Shown here one piece after another: positions 27,324 to 35,812 of a stretch of DNA of 64,000 nt (position 1 is the stretch's first letter; each line of letters starts with the position of its first letter). A model generated the notes under the pieces. It was not told the DNA's origin. It ran no database searches and saw nothing but the letters and a program-made list of their open reading frames with translations. The position numbers and the translations under genes were made by a program. Where the stretch lies: the NCBI RefSeq assembly GCF_003194585.1, contig NZ_QHKZ01000001.1:372001-436000 (forward strand). Direction: 5' to 3'. This DNA is from Nocardioides daejeonensis. Its GTDB lineage: Bacteria; Actinomycetota; Actinomycetes; Propionibacteriales; Nocardioidaceae.

Positions 27324-28624
27324 ACGCGTGCGCCGCCGGTGCCGGACCGCTCGATCTCCAACCCGCCGCCGGAGGCGAGGGCGGTCCGTCGGGCGATCGA
27401 CAGGCCGAGCCCGGTGGAACCGGCGCCGCTGCTGCCCCGGGCCGCGACGTCGAGTCCCGGGGGCATGCCGGGGCCGTCGTCCTCGACGACCAGCTCGAGT
27501 CCGCCGCCGGCCCGCGGGGTGATGAGCACCCGCAGCGCGGTCCCCTCCGGCGTGTGCGTGAACGCGTTGTCCAAGAGCACGTCGAGCATCGCGCACAGAT
27601 CCTCGGACGCCGCGCGAACCGGGATCGGATGGTCGGGAGCGGTGATCGTGAAGGGGCGTTCCTGGTCCTGCGCGAGCGGCTCCCAGAAGCGGCTGCGCTC
27701 GACCAGCGTGGCGACGCCATCGGCGTGGGCGACCAGGCCCTCTCGTTGCCCGCGCCGTGCCTCGCGCACCACGTCGTCGACCATCGCCTGCAGACGGTCG
27801 ACGTCGTCGTGCAGGCGCGCCTTCGCCTCCGGGTCGTCGAGATGGTCGATCCCCAGGCGCAGCGCGGTGACCGGCGTGCGCAGTCGATGCGAGAGGTCGG
27901 CCACGCTCTCGCGCTCGCGCTCCAGCAGCGCCTCGATCCGGACCACCAGGCGGTCGAGTGCCGCGGCGAGGTCCTGCACCTCGGGAGGGCCCTCTGCGGG
28001 CAGTGGGACGCTGGGGGCCGTCGTACCGATGTGCTGGGCGCGGGCGGCCAGGGAGCGGATCGGTTCGACGAAGGAGCGTCCCAGCCGATCGGCCAGGAAG
28101 AGTGCAGCGGCGAAGACGATCAGGCCGAGCAGGGCGAGCACGAGCCAAGCCCGGTGCACCGGGCTGGGGAACGCCGCTTCGCGTACCTCGACCCGGATCA
28201 CCGGAGTCTCCTCGGCGCGTGCGCCGACTCCACCGAGGGAGACGGGCACCAGGAACTGGGCACCGCCGTCGAGGTCGTCGATCCGGGCCTGTCCGGTACG
28301 CCGCGCCTGCCGGACGCGCGCGTCCTCGGGGGTGTCGTTGGGGCCGACGACCAGGCCGTCGGGGTGCTGCGTCGACGGTGGGTAGTAGACCGTGGTGACG
28401 ATGCCCTGGTCGGCGCGGTTGATGCTGTCGAGATAGCGAGCGACCGCACCGAGGTCCTCGGACTGGCTGGAGACCACCGTCTCCGTCGCCTGGACCTCGA
28501 GCGCGGCCCGGGAGAGCCGGTCCTCGAGCGCGTAGCTGCGGAGCAGCACGGCCATCGGCACCAGGAGGGCGAGCAGCACCATCGCTACCGTGGCACCGGT
28601 GGTGAGCATCAGACTGCGGCGCAC
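27296..28624 (-). CDS. sensor histidine kinase of the second two-component system
   Basis: This 442-residue kinase has membrane segments at about 6-30 and 159-179 that enclose an extracytoplasmic sensor of about 130 residues, then a HAMP linker, a HisKA domain with phospho-His246 in ADLSHRLRTPVTALRL, and an ATPase domain with LLDNAFTHTPEG, VEDDGPGMP and GLGLSIARR. It starts at GTG 28624, two bases after the response-regulator stop, with GAGGAG inside the end of that gene, so both are translated from one message. The sensor domain is of no family I know. The kinase should serve the regulator at 28627-29319. Confidence 0.92.
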   Translation of the reverse strand: MRRSLMLTTGATVAMVLLALLVPMAVLLRSYALEDRLSRAALEVQATETVVSSQSEDLGAVARYLDSINRADQGIVTTVYYPPSTQHPDGLVVGPNDTPEDARVRQARRTGQARIDDLDGGAQFLVPVSLGGVGARAEETPVIRVEVREAAFPSPVHRAWLVLALLGLIVFAAALFLADRLGRSFVEPIRSLAARAQHIGTTAPSVPLPAEGPPEVQDLAAALDRLVVRIEALLERERESVADLSHRLRTPVTALRLGIDHLDDPEAKARLHDDVDRLQAMVDDVVREARRGQREGLVAHADGVATLVERSRFWEPLAQDQERPFTITAPDHPIPVRAASEDLCAMLDVLLDNAFTHTPEGTALRVLITPRAGGGLELVVEDDGPGMPPGLDVAARGSSGAGSTGLGLSIARRTALASGGGLEIERSGTGGARVRVGLGSPE

Positions 28625-28626
28625 AG

Positions 28627-29319
28627 TCAGGTCTCCTCAGCCGGTGGGGCGAGCCGGACGCCGACCCCGCGCACGGTGGTCAGGTAGCGTGGAGCCTGGG
28701 CGGTCTCGCCGAGCTTGCGCCGCAGCCAGGAGAGGTGCACGTCGACGGTCTTGTCGCTGCCACCCCATGGCTGCTGCCAGACATGGGTGAGCAGCTCCTT
28801 CTTCGTGACCACCTCGCCTGCGTGCTCGGCGAGATGCAGGAGCAGATCGAACTCGCGGGGGCTGAGATCCAGATCCGCGCCGTCGAGCCGGGCCTGCCGT
28901 GCCCGGCCGTCGACCGAGAGACCGCCGATGCGGAGCGGCTCCCGCTCCCCGCGCTCGCTCCGTGTCCGGCGCAGTACGGCGCGGATCCGGGCGTCGAGCT
29001 GGGCTGCGGTGTAGGGCTTGACCACGTAGTCGTCCGCCCCGGCGTCGAGGGCGGCGACCAGCGAGGGATCGTCGTCGCGCGCGGTGGTGATGATGACCGG
29101 GGTGTCGATGACCGCGCGGAGCATCGCCAGCACCTGTGTCCCGTCGATGTCGGGCAGGCCCAGATCGAGGATGACCAAGTCCGGTCGCGTGTCGATCGCG
29201 TTCTGCAGACCAGCCAACCCGGCTCCTGCGGAGTCCACCGCATGCCCTGCCTCCCGCAGAGAGCGGATCAGCAGTGTCCGGATGCGTTCGTCGTCCTCGA
29301 TCACCAACAGGTGTGCCAC
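28627..29319 (-). CDS. OmpR-family response regulator of the second two-component system
   Basis: The 230-residue regulator has a receiver domain with EDD at 8-10, phospho-acceptor Asp52 in LVILDLGLPD, Thr in IITTARDDD and Lys in VVKPYTA. Its winged-helix domain has DLSPREFDLLLHLAEHAGEVVTKKELLTHVW and ends TTVRGVGVRL. A TAGCGT -10 box lies six bases before the GTG start, so the operon is leaderless. TTAGC repeats on both sides of the operon (26328-26354 and 29371-29387) are candidate targets. Divergent small envelope-protein genes on both sides suggest a local regulon. Confidence 0.93.
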   Translation of the reverse strand: MAHLLVIEDDERIRTLLIRSLREAGHAVDSAGAGLAGLQNAIDTRPDLVILDLGLPDIDGTQVLAMLRAVIDTPVIITTARDDDPSLVAALDAGADDYVVKPYTAAQLDARIRAVLRRTRSERGEREPLRIGGLSVDGRARQARLDGADLDLSPREFDLLLHLAEHAGEVVTKKELLTHVWQQPWGGSDKTVDVHLSWLRRKLGETAQAPRYLTTVRGVGVRLAPPAEET

Positions 29320-29325
29320 GGCTGA

Positions 29326-29331
29326 ACGCTA
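29326..29331 (-). promoter_or_regulatory. -10 box of a leaderless promoter (second two-component operon)
   Basis: TAGCGT on the minus strand, six bases before GTG 29319. Confidence 0.5.
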
Positions 29332-29370
29332 GCCGGTCGACGCGCTACGCCCCGCGATCCAGGGACGGAG

Positions 29371-29387
29371 TTATCCGACTCTTAGCG
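29371..29387 (+). promoter_or_regulatory. 11-bp-spaced TTATC/TTAGC repeat, candidate response-regulator site
   Basis: TTATC at 29371 and TTAGC at 29382 are 11 bases apart. They end about 33 bases before the GACAAT -10 box of the gene at 29432, where an activator next to the -35 region would bind, and also lie upstream of the divergent two-component operon. Confidence 0.4.
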
Positions 29388-29419
29388 TGGCCATAGTGCG
29401 AGCGCCATGTCGGAGCACC

Positions 29420-29425
29420 GACAAT
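29420..29425 (+). promoter_or_regulatory. -10 box of a probable leaderless promoter (membrane-anchored protein)
   Basis: GACAAT, close to the TANNNT pattern, lies six bases before GTG 29432 and helps to choose this start among several in-frame candidates. Confidence 0.35.
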
Positions 29426-29431
29426 GGCGTG

Positions 29432-29875
29432 GTGCGGAAGAAGTGGGCGTGGGCGCTGGCCTGGCTGGCCGGTGTGCTGGTGCTGGTCACGGTGGGTGTC
29501 GTCACCGTCTCCAACGTCGGCGCCTCCATCCGTGGACGTGGTCCGCTGGGCAATGAGGTGATCCGCAACGCGGAGCTCGCTGACGGCTCCCTCCGCCCCT
29601 CCGACCTCCCCACGGGCGTGGCGCGGGTGCAGAAGGAGATCGCCGAGGAGTTCGGCACCTTCGTCGTCGCCTGCGAAGGGGTCTATGCCTTCGGAGTGGA
29701 GGCACGGCCGGACACCGCCGCGGGGTGGCGGGTGGTCAGCTTCGAGCCCGGCCCGGACGACGATGTGGACGCCGTCTTCAGCAACGGCGCACGCTCGATC
29801 GAGATCGAGGTGTTCTGCAACCGCGGCAAGCCGACGATCTCCGACCTCGAGTTCAACGAGCTGCTGGAGGACTAG
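29432..29875 (+). CDS. small membrane-anchored protein beside the second two-component system
   Basis: The 147-residue product has an N-terminal membrane anchor (about 6-27; WAWALAWLAGVLVLVTVGVV) followed by an extracytoplasmic domain of about 115 residues. This contains two cysteines (VVACEGVYAFG and VFCNRGKP) that may form a disulphide, and acidic patches (PGPDDDVDAVF, FNELLED). No family is recognised. GTG 29432 is chosen over upstream starts because of the -10 box at 29420. Its place next to the divergent response regulator, with the TTATC/TTAGC repeat in between, makes it a likely target gene. Confidence 0.65.
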   Translation: MRKKWAWALAWLAGVLVLVTVGVVTVSNVGASIRGRGPLGNEVIRNAELADGSLRPSDLPTGVARVQKEIAEEFGTFVVACEGVYAFGVEARPDTAAGWRVVSFEPGPDDDVDAVFSNGARSIEIEVFCNRGKPTISDLEFNELLED

Positions 29876-29926
29876 GACACGCCCCAGTCGGGCCGCGAGG
29901 GTCCAGACGGCCCGGTACCCGTCCGC

Positions 29927-30412
29927 CTACTCCCGGGAGAACATGTCCTGGGCGGATCCGGCGGCGTTGCTCACCGCCTTGGCGGCCTTGCGGCTGGCGC
30001 GCTTGGCGCCGTTGGCGAAGCCCTGCCAGGCCAACGTGGTGCCGGCGCCCACCAGCCACACGTCTTTCGCGATGGCCGTGCCGTCCTGGGTGGGGCGGAT
30101 GCTGCCCGGCTGTCGCAGGCCCGGAACCCGGGCGTAGAGGCCCAGCAGGCCCACGCCGAAGCCGGCGAGCGCCGTACCGGCGAGTGCCGAAGGCACCTTG
30201 GGCATGAGCAGTGCTGCTCCGAGGGCGACCTCGGCGCCGCCGAGCAGCTGGGCGAACTTCGTCGGAGGTACGGCGGAGAGCGCCGGGTAGGCGGTCGTCG
30301 CGAAGCCGTGCAGGTGCGTCGACGTCTCGGCGTCGGCACCCAGCTTGGTGAGTCCGGAGTTCAGGATGAAGGCGCCGGTCGCGACGCGCAGGGGGGCATG
30401 GGTGAGGTTCAT
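29927..30412 (-). CDS. DoxX-type membrane protein
   Basis: The 161-residue protein has about four hydrophobic helices and the features of the DoxX family: the opening APLRVATGAFILNSGLTKL, a GFATTAYPAL segment and LGGAEVALGAALLMPKVPSALAGTALAGFGVGLLGLY. DoxX proteins lie in the membrane; mycobacterial DoxX works with SseA and SodA in oxidative stress, while other members have unknown roles. The C-terminal 30 residues are basic and Ala-rich (KRASRKAAKAVSNAAG) and should be cytoplasmic. The start at 30412 gives MNLTHAPL; a longer open frame upstream runs into the divergent helicase gene and is not believed. Confidence 0.75.
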   Translation of the reverse strand: MNLTHAPLRVATGAFILNSGLTKLGADAETSTHLHGFATTAYPALSAVPPTKFAQLLGGAEVALGAALLMPKVPSALAGTALAGFGVGLLGLYARVPGLRQPGSIRPTQDGTAIAKDVWLVGAGTTLAWQGFANGAKRASRKAAKAVSNAAGSAQDMFSRE

Positions 30413-30483
30413 GCACTCCACGGTAGGAGCAGGCACCACATCCGGCGGGTTGGTGACCGGCGCTGTTGTGGTTGTCTGTCGCC

Positions 30484-33207
30484 ATGAACCGCGCTCAGCC
30501 CCCGCCGCTGCGGCGTCACCAGGCGGAGGCCGTGGCCGCACTGGAGGAGGCCTGGGCGGAGGGGCGGACCCGAAGCTGGGTGGTGCTGCCGCCCGGCGCG
30601 GGCAAGACCCGGGTCGGGCTGGAGGCGGTGTTGCGTGTCCCCGGAGCCGAGCGCGCCGTCGTCTTCGGTCCCAACACCGCGATCCAGGCACAGTGGGAGC
30701 TGCAGGCGATGCGGCTGGGCATCTGGGCGGGCAGCGAGCGCGACCTCAGCAACCGTCTGACGGCGCTCACCTATCAGAGCCTGGCCGTCTTCGACGCCGA
30801 TGCGGAGGTCGACGACGAGGGGGAGGAGACCTCGCTGCTCGCCCGACTGCACGACAACGGGCGCGAGCTGGTGGCGACGCTTCGCGATGCCGGGCCCATC
30901 CTGGTGGTGCTCGACGAGTGCCACCACCTGCTCGAGGTGTGGGGTCGACTGCTGCAGGAGCTTCTCGACGAGCTCCCGCAGGCATCGGTGTTGGGACTCA
31001 CGGCGACGCCGCCGGACGCGCTGAGCGCGGAGCAGGCGCTGCTCGTGCACACACTCTTCGGTGAGAGCGTCTACGCGACCTCGATCCCCGCGGTCGTCCG
31101 GGAGGGAGATCTGGCGCCGTTCGCGGAGATGGTCTGGCTCACCGAGCCCACCGAGACCGAGCGGGAGTGGTTGCGGGCCGAGGGAGCGCGCTTCACCGAG
31201 CTGGTCACGCAGCTGACGGACCCGACCTTCGGCAGCACCGCGTTCCTGAGCTGGCTGGACCTGAGGTTCCTCTCTGCGGAGATGCCGTTCGCGCAGTTGC
31301 GGCGGCGGCACCCGGAGCTGTGCGACGCCGCGCTACGGATGCACCACCACGGCCTCCTCGCGCTACCGGAGGGCGCGCGCCTGGGCGAGCAGCACCAGCA
31401 GCCGCCCACGCCGGACGACTGGGTGCTCCTCATCGAGGACTGGGTGGAGCGTGCCCTGTCGCAGGAGCAGGACGACAAGGTGCGCGACGCCGTACGCCGA
31501 GCACTTCCCTCAGTCGGCTATCAGCTGACCCGGCGAGGCATCCGTCGCGGACGGACGCCGGTGGACCGGGTGCTTGCGCGATCGGCAGCGAAGACCAGCG
31601 CGGCGGTCGAGATCGCCGGCCACGAGTACGCGGCGCTGGGGGAGCGGATGCGCACCTTGGTGCTCTGCGACCACGAGCGGGCGAGCGCGGTGCTGCCGGT
31701 CGACCTCCAAGGGGTCCTCGACCAGCAGTCCGGCTCGGCATACGCCGTGCTGGCGGGTCTGGTCGCCGATCCGACGACGGCGCCGCTGGGACCGCTGATG
31801 GTCACCGGCAGGACGGTGGCGGGCGCGCCGGCAACGCTGGTCGCGTTACGTGATCATGTGGCCCACGCCGGGCTGAGCCGTGCGGCGGAGCTGGTCGTGC
31901 AGGAGCAACCAGACGGCTTGGCGACACTGGTCGGGCCATGGTCGAGCCGCTCCTGGGTGCGGCACGTGACCAGCTTCTTCCAGGCCGGGCACTGCCAGGT
32001 GTTGGTCGGCACCCGAGCGCTGCTCGGAGAGGGCTGGGACGCGCACCGGATCACCGGGCTGATCGACCTGACAGCGGTCACCACCACGACGGCGGTGGTG
32101 CAGACCCGTGGGCGAGCGCTGCGGGTCGACGCCGACTGGCCGGAGAAGGTGGCGCTCAACTGGTCGGTCGTGTGTGTGGCCGAAGAGCACCCGAAAGGGC
32201 GCAACGATTGGGAGCGGCTGGTGCGCAAGCACCACGGCTTCCTGGCTGTCGACGGCGAGGGCGACATCGTCGACGGCGTCGCGCACATCGATGCGGCTCT
32301 CTCGCCGTTCGCTCCGCCCGCGGCCGCGGAGTTCGGCGGGATCAACGCCCGGATGCTGGTCCGTGCCCAGGACAGGAGGGCGATCCGGGAGCGCTGGAAG
32401 GTGGGTGAGGAGTACGCGGACACGCATGGCCGGACGCTCCGGATCCGAGCTTCGCGGACGGCGTTGGGACCGGCCGACGCCCCGTCGCCGGTGGTGGCGG
32501 GCCCAGAGACACTCGAACTGCGTCCGGGAACGCCGAGTCGGCCCCGCCCAGGCGCTGCGATGGCGGTGGGAGCGGTGGCGGCACTCGTGTTGGTCGTCGG
32601 CGTCGTCGCCGCGGCACCTTGGGCGCTCGTCGTCGGCGTCGCGCTTGCCGGGCTCGGGGCGTGGGGTGCTCGACGGACGGCCGAGAAGCACCGCCGGCTC
32701 CTGCTGGAGCTGGCCGCTCAGCCGCCGGGCATCGGACAGCTCGCGCGCGCCGTGGCCGACGGGCTCCGGCACTCGGGCCTGCTTCCGGCCGGCGCGGACG
32801 GGGTTCGGGTCGACATCGACCATGACGGCCGTTACCGGTGCCACCTCGACGGCGTCACGGAGGCGGAGTCAGCGCTCTTCGCGACGTCGCTCGAGGAGCT
32901 GCTCGAGTCCGTCGCCGATCCGCGCTACCTGATCAGTCGCTGGAGGGTGGCAGCTGTCCAGCCCCGTCCTCGCGTCGGCCCACACCGGCGGCGGGTGCTC
33001 GCCACCGAGGAGGTCTGGTACCCCGTGCCCGCAGCCCTGGGCCGCAAGGCTCAGTACGCCGACACCTTCCGATGGGCCTGGAACCGCTGGGTGGGGGAGG
33101 GGCGCGCGCTCTACACGCGTTCGCCCGACGGTGCTGGCATCCTCGCCGCGGTCCGCGGCTCCGATCCTTTCCGGGCCACCCTGGTGCTGCGCCGTCACTG
33201 GTCCTGA
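30484..33207 (+). CDS. SF2 DEAD/DEAH-type helicase with C-terminal membrane hairpin
   Basis: This 907-residue protein has an N-terminal SF2 ATPase core: a Q-like start (RRHQAEAVAALEEAW), Walker A PPGAGKTRVG near 39-48, Walker B as VLDECHHLL near 143, and motif III GLTATPP near 170. A linker of about 250 residues follows. The second RecA-like half (about 450-600) has VGTRALLGEGWDAH and the motif VI QTRGRALR near 545. Then come two adjacent hydrophobic segments at about 693-735 (VGAVAALVLVVGVVAAAPWALVVGVALAGLGAW without a long loop), followed by about 170 soluble residues. A nucleic-acid helicase tied to the membrane is unusual. It might be a defence protein, but no partner gene proves that. 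Confidence 0.75.
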   Translation: MNRAQPPPLRRHQAEAVAALEEAWAEGRTRSWVVLPPGAGKTRVGLEAVLRVPGAERAVVFGPNTAIQAQWELQAMRLGIWAGSERDLSNRLTALTYQSLAVFDADAEVDDEGEETSLLARLHDNGRELVATLRDAGPILVVLDECHHLLEVWGRLLQELLDELPQASVLGLTATPPDALSAEQALLVHTLFGESVYATSIPAVVREGDLAPFAEMVWLTEPTETEREWLRAEGARFTELVTQLTDPTFGSTAFLSWLDLRFLSAEMPFAQLRRRHPELCDAALRMHHHGLLALPEGARLGEQHQQPPTPDDWVLLIEDWVERALSQEQDDKVRDAVRRALPSVGYQLTRRGIRRGRTPVDRVLARSAAKTSAAVEIAGHEYAALGERMRTLVLCDHERASAVLPVDLQGVLDQQSGSAYAVLAGLVADPTTAPLGPLMVTGRTVAGAPATLVALRDHVAHAGLSRAAELVVQEQPDGLATLVGPWSSRSWVRHVTSFFQAGHCQVLVGTRALLGEGWDAHRITGLIDLTAVTTTTAVVQTRGRALRVDADWPEKVALNWSVVCVAEEHPKGRNDWERLVRKHHGFLAVDGEGDIVDGVAHIDAALSPFAPPAAAEFGGINARMLVRAQDRRAIRERWKVGEEYADTHGRTLRIRASRTALGPADAPSPVVAGPETLELRPGTPSRPRPGAAMAVGAVAALVLVVGVVAAAPWALVVGVALAGLGAWGARRTAEKHRRLLLELAAQPPGIGQLARAVADGLRHSGLLPAGADGVRVDIDHDGRYRCHLDGVTEAESALFATSLEELLESVADPRYLISRWRVAAVQPRPRVGPHRRRVLATEEVWYPVPAALGRKAQYADTFRWAWNRWVGEGRALYTRSPDGAGILAAVRGSDPFRATLVLRRHWS

Positions 33208-33248
33208 CCGGTTCACCCGTTCGACGGAACGCCGGAGCGGATCTTTCG

Positions 33249-33254
33249 TAGGGT
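33249..33254 (+). promoter_or_regulatory. -10 box of a leaderless promoter (excalibur protein)
   Basis: TAGGGT lies six bases before ATG 33261. Confidence 0.55.
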
Positions 33255-33260
33255 CCGGGC

Positions 33261-34163
33261 ATGAGTACGCCGCCTCCCGGGTGGTACCGGATCCCCGGAA
33301 CGAACGAAGAGGGCTACTGGGACGGTCATGTCTGGACGCCGGACCGTCGTGCCGCAGCTCCCATGCCGGGCTTCGCTGCGCCCCTGCCCGCAGCCCAACG
33401 GCCCCGGTCGCACTCGCCCGTCATGGCATGGATCCGGCGACACAAGGTGGTGACGGGCCTCGTCGCGGTATTGACGGTCGGCTCCTGCGGGGCGCTGCTC
33501 GACTCGGCGGAGGACGCGCCGGCACGCGGCGTGGTCGCCCCGGAGACACGGGCGCCGGCTGAAGCGCCCGCGCCGGCTCCCGCCGAGACGCCGGAGCCGG
33601 AGCCGACCCCGGAGGAGGTCTGGCGAGCGGCCCTGGAGTCCGACGAGAAGGCGATCATCGGGTCGCTCGCGACCACGTTGGGTGCCCGCCGCTCCGTTGT
33701 TCGTGAGCACGTCGCCGACGTGGTGGGTGCGTGCGGTCTCGCTGCACAAGGCAAGCCGCTCAAGGTACGCACAGCGCGCTTCGCGCGGGCGCTGGGCGGC
33801 GCGGCGGCGGGTGCGACGCAGGACCAGACCATCGCCGCGGTCGAGGTCGTGCTGACCGGACTCTGCCCGGAGACGACGGAACTGCACGCGGAGCAGGTGG
33901 AGGCGCGACGGGTGGCGATCCGCCAGGCCCAGGAGCGGGCACGGAAGCCGCGCCTGCGTGAAGAGCGCGCACGCGCACGCGAGCAGGCACGGCTGGAGCG
34001 CGAGCGGGAGGCGCGCCTGCAGGAAGAACGCCAGGCTGCGCTCCACGTCTACTTCGAGAACTGCACCGCGGCTCGCGCGGCGGGTGCGGCCCCGGTGCGG
34101 CGGGGAGATCCCGGCTACGGCTCCCACCTGGACCGGGACGGGGACGGGATCGGCTGCGAATAG
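33261..34163 (+). CDS. DUF2510 / excalibur-domain membrane protein
   Basis: The 300-residue protein starts with a DUF2510 motif (PPGWYRIPGTNEEGYWDGHVWT), has one membrane segment at about 65-80 (VVTGLVAVLTVGSCGALL), a Pro/Ala/Glu-rich linker, a helical part (about 110-200), an Arg/Glu-rich coiled coil (about 210-262, RARKPRLREERARAREQARL) and ends in a complete excalibur calcium-binding domain (YFENCTAARAAGAAPVRRGD to DRDGDGIGCE) with the two cysteines and the DxDxDGxxCE loop. It should be anchored with the excalibur domain outside. The domain order links an inner tag to an outer Ca-binding unit. It follows the helicase by 53 bases but has its own -10 box. Confidence 0.85.
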   Translation: MSTPPPGWYRIPGTNEEGYWDGHVWTPDRRAAAPMPGFAAPLPAAQRPRSHSPVMAWIRRHKVVTGLVAVLTVGSCGALLDSAEDAPARGVVAPETRAPAEAPAPAPAETPEPEPTPEEVWRAALESDEKAIIGSLATTLGARRSVVREHVADVVGACGLAAQGKPLKVRTARFARALGGAAAGATQDQTIAAVEVVLTGLCPETTELHAEQVEARRVAIRQAQERARKPRLREERARAREQARLEREREARLQEERQAALHVYFENCTAARAAGAAPVRRGDPGYGSHLDRDGDGIGCE

Positions 34164-34197
34164 GCGCTGGTACGTCACCGGCTGGGTACCGAGGGCC

Positions 34198-34707
34198 ATG
34201 CCTCTCCTCTCGTCGCTCTTCGGTCGTGACCGCGATGCGCTGGCGCGCTATGTGCGGACCCATCTGGCCGGCTCGAACGCCGGCGTCCGGCTCTTTGCAC
34301 ACAGTGGCCGCCGTCAGCAGGATCCGGAGATCGGTGACGTCGTGCGAGAGATCGGGGAACAGCTGGTCGAGGAGCGGGACTATCTGCAGCACCTCGCTGA
34401 TCGGTTGGGTCCGGGGGAGAACGTGGTGCTCTCCACCGTCGCCTCGCTGGGAGAGAAGGCGAGTCGACTCAAGCCACACGGGAGCCTCGGCGGGCGGACC
34501 GTGGTCACGGATCTGACCGACCTGGAGACGATGCGGATCGCGCTCTCCGGCAAGCTCGCTGGATGGGACGCGTTGCTTGCCGTTGCCGACGACCACGAGG
34601 AGCTCGACCGGGCCGTGCTGGAGCGCTATCGGGACCAGGCCGTGCTGCAGCGTCAGCGGATCGCGGACGCTCATCGGCTGCTGGCTCGTCGTGCGCTGCG
34701 CCCGTGA
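34198..34707 (+). CDS. helical protein of unknown role
   Basis: The 169-residue protein is predicted all-helical, with no signal peptide, membrane segment or cysteine. Stretches such as IGDVVREIGEQLVEERDYLQHLADRLG and LSGKLAGWDALLAVADDHEELDRAVLERYRDQAVLQRQRIADAHRLLARRAL suggest a four-helix bundle, perhaps ferritin-like, but the Glu/His metal pattern of ferritins is not complete. GAGGG stands close before the ATG at 34198. It follows the excalibur gene by 34 bases and ends 24 bases from a convergent membrane-protein gene. Confidence 0.65.
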   Translation: MPLLSSLFGRDRDALARYVRTHLAGSNAGVRLFAHSGRRQQDPEIGDVVREIGEQLVEERDYLQHLADRLGPGENVVLSTVASLGEKASRLKPHGSLGGRTVVTDLTDLETMRIALSGKLAGWDALLAVADDHEELDRAVLERYRDQAVLQRQRIADAHRLLARRALRP

Positions 34708-34731
34708 GCGCCAGGTAGCCGCGTCGGCCGG

Positions 34732-35514
34732 CTACTTCTCGTCGTGCTCGTCGAGGCTGAGCTCACGGGCCGCGCGGAGCGCGTGGTCGAGCGCGTCCGC
34801 GTCGCCGGAGGGGGCCAGCTGCAAGGTGGTGCTCTCGAGTTCGCGAACGCTCGCTGCCTCCACCTGCCGCTCGGCAGCCGCCAGCGCTACCGCCTTGGCC
34901 GCACTGCGGTAGATCCACTCGCGGGAGGCGGTGTGCACGTCGGTCTCCTGGCCCGGACGGGTTCCGACCTCGGCCAGGGCCAGGATCAGCGACTCCATAC
35001 GCGGCTCGTTGGCACCGAGCGCCGCTCGCGCCTGCGCAGCGTGGTCGATCGCCTCCACCTCCGCGCGCGCAGCCATCCAGTCACGCCAGGCGTCCGCCAG
35101 TCCACCGCGCAGGGTCACCTGGCGTCGCCTCCCGAGCACGACGATCCGCCGGCCCGCCCCTGCGGCGCCGACCAGCGTGGGCGCCAGCAGGACGAGGATC
35201 GCGGCCTGCAGCGCCGTCGGATCGACCACCAGGCCGAGGACGACGAGTACCGGCGCGAGCAGCAGCAGTACCGCCATCAGCAGTGCGGCGCGGCGCTGCT
35301 GCCGGGTGAGGTCGTCGTACCGCTCGGGGGAGATCAGCGGGTGGGGCAGCGGTGTCGCGCCGGTGGTCGAGCGCCGATAACGCAGGAGGGCTGCCTCCTC
35401 GGGGTCGAGCGCCGCATCGGAGCCGGCGCGCAGTGCCTCGGACTCCCGGGTCCAGCGCTCCAGCCGTTGCTCGAACGCGCCGGCGCCCGGGGCGGGGTCG
35501 GGTGAGGTCGGCAC
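34732..35514 (-). CDS. two-pass membrane protein downstream of the SPFH operon
   Basis: The 260-residue protein has a cytoplasmic N-terminal part (residues 1-75), two hydrophobic segments at about 78-98 and 104-122 (ALLMAVLLLLAPVLVVLGLVV and LQAAILVLLAPTLVGAAGAG), and a long helical C-terminus rich in Ala, Arg and Glu. No family is recognised. The GTG start is fixed by a TAAACT -10 box six bases before it, although the gene is only four bases after the stop of the preceding one, so it may be transcribed both alone and with the SPFH/zinc-ribbon genes. Confidence 0.7.
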   Translation of the reverse strand: MPTSPDPAPGAGAFEQRLERWTRESEALRAGSDAALDPEEAALLRYRRSTTGATPLPHPLISPERYDDLTRQQRRAALLMAVLLLLAPVLVVLGLVVDPTALQAAILVLLAPTLVGAAGAGRRIVVLGRRRQVTLRGGLADAWRDWMAARAEVEAIDHAAQARAALGANEPRMESLILALAEVGTRPGQETDVHTASREWIYRSAAKAVALAAAERQVEAASVRELESTTLQLAPSGDADALDHALRAARELSLDEHDEK

Positions 35515-35518
35515 GCGC

Positions 35519-35812
35519 CTAGTTTAGGCGTTGCACCCGCTGCCGATGGTTGCCGGAGTTGTCGCCCTTGATCCGGGTGCGCTTGGTGCCTCGGACCTCG
35601 TCCACCTTGACGTCCTGACCTGTCACCGGCCGCGACTCGATCCGGGTCTCCTTCTCGAAGCTGTGCGACTTGTCGGTGTTGCGGTAGTAGCGGAACAGCC
35701 CCCAGTAGACGCCGGCCGCACCGGCCGGGCCGAGCAGCAGCAGAGCCCACGACGAGTCGGACTCCGAGGAGGATTCCGCGGCGATGGTGATCGCCTGCAC
35801 GAGGATGCTCAT
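35519..35812 (-). CDS. small single-pass membrane protein of the SPFH operon
   Basis: The 97-residue product has a short N-terminal region, one membrane segment (about 22-39; WALLLLGPAGAAGVYWGLF) and a strongly charged cytoplasmic or extracytoplasmic tail with RYYRNTDKSHSFEKETRIE and RTRIKGDNSGNHRQRVQRLN. It overlaps the zinc-ribbon gene upstream by four bases (ATGA), so it is translated from the same message. No family is recognised. In the Bacillus ydjFGHI cluster a membrane protein accompanies the zinc-ribbon and SPFH proteins, which is the closest parallel I know. Confidence 0.7.
   Translation of the reverse strand: MSILVQAITIAAESSSESDSSWALLLLGPAGAAGVYWGLFRYYRNTDKSHSFEKETRIESRPVTGQDVKVDEVRGTKRTRIKGDNSGNHRQRVQRLN
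35521..35526 (-). promoter_or_regulatory. -10 box of a leaderless promoter (two-pass membrane protein)
   Basis: TAAACT on the minus strand lies inside the last codons of the preceding gene and six bases before GTG 35514. Confidence 0.45.

Noticed and set aside
29927-30691. Longer DoxX-type frame starting inside the helicase gene
   Set aside because: Residues before the ATG at 30412 are Pro/Arg-rich antisense to the helicase start and match no DoxX protein.
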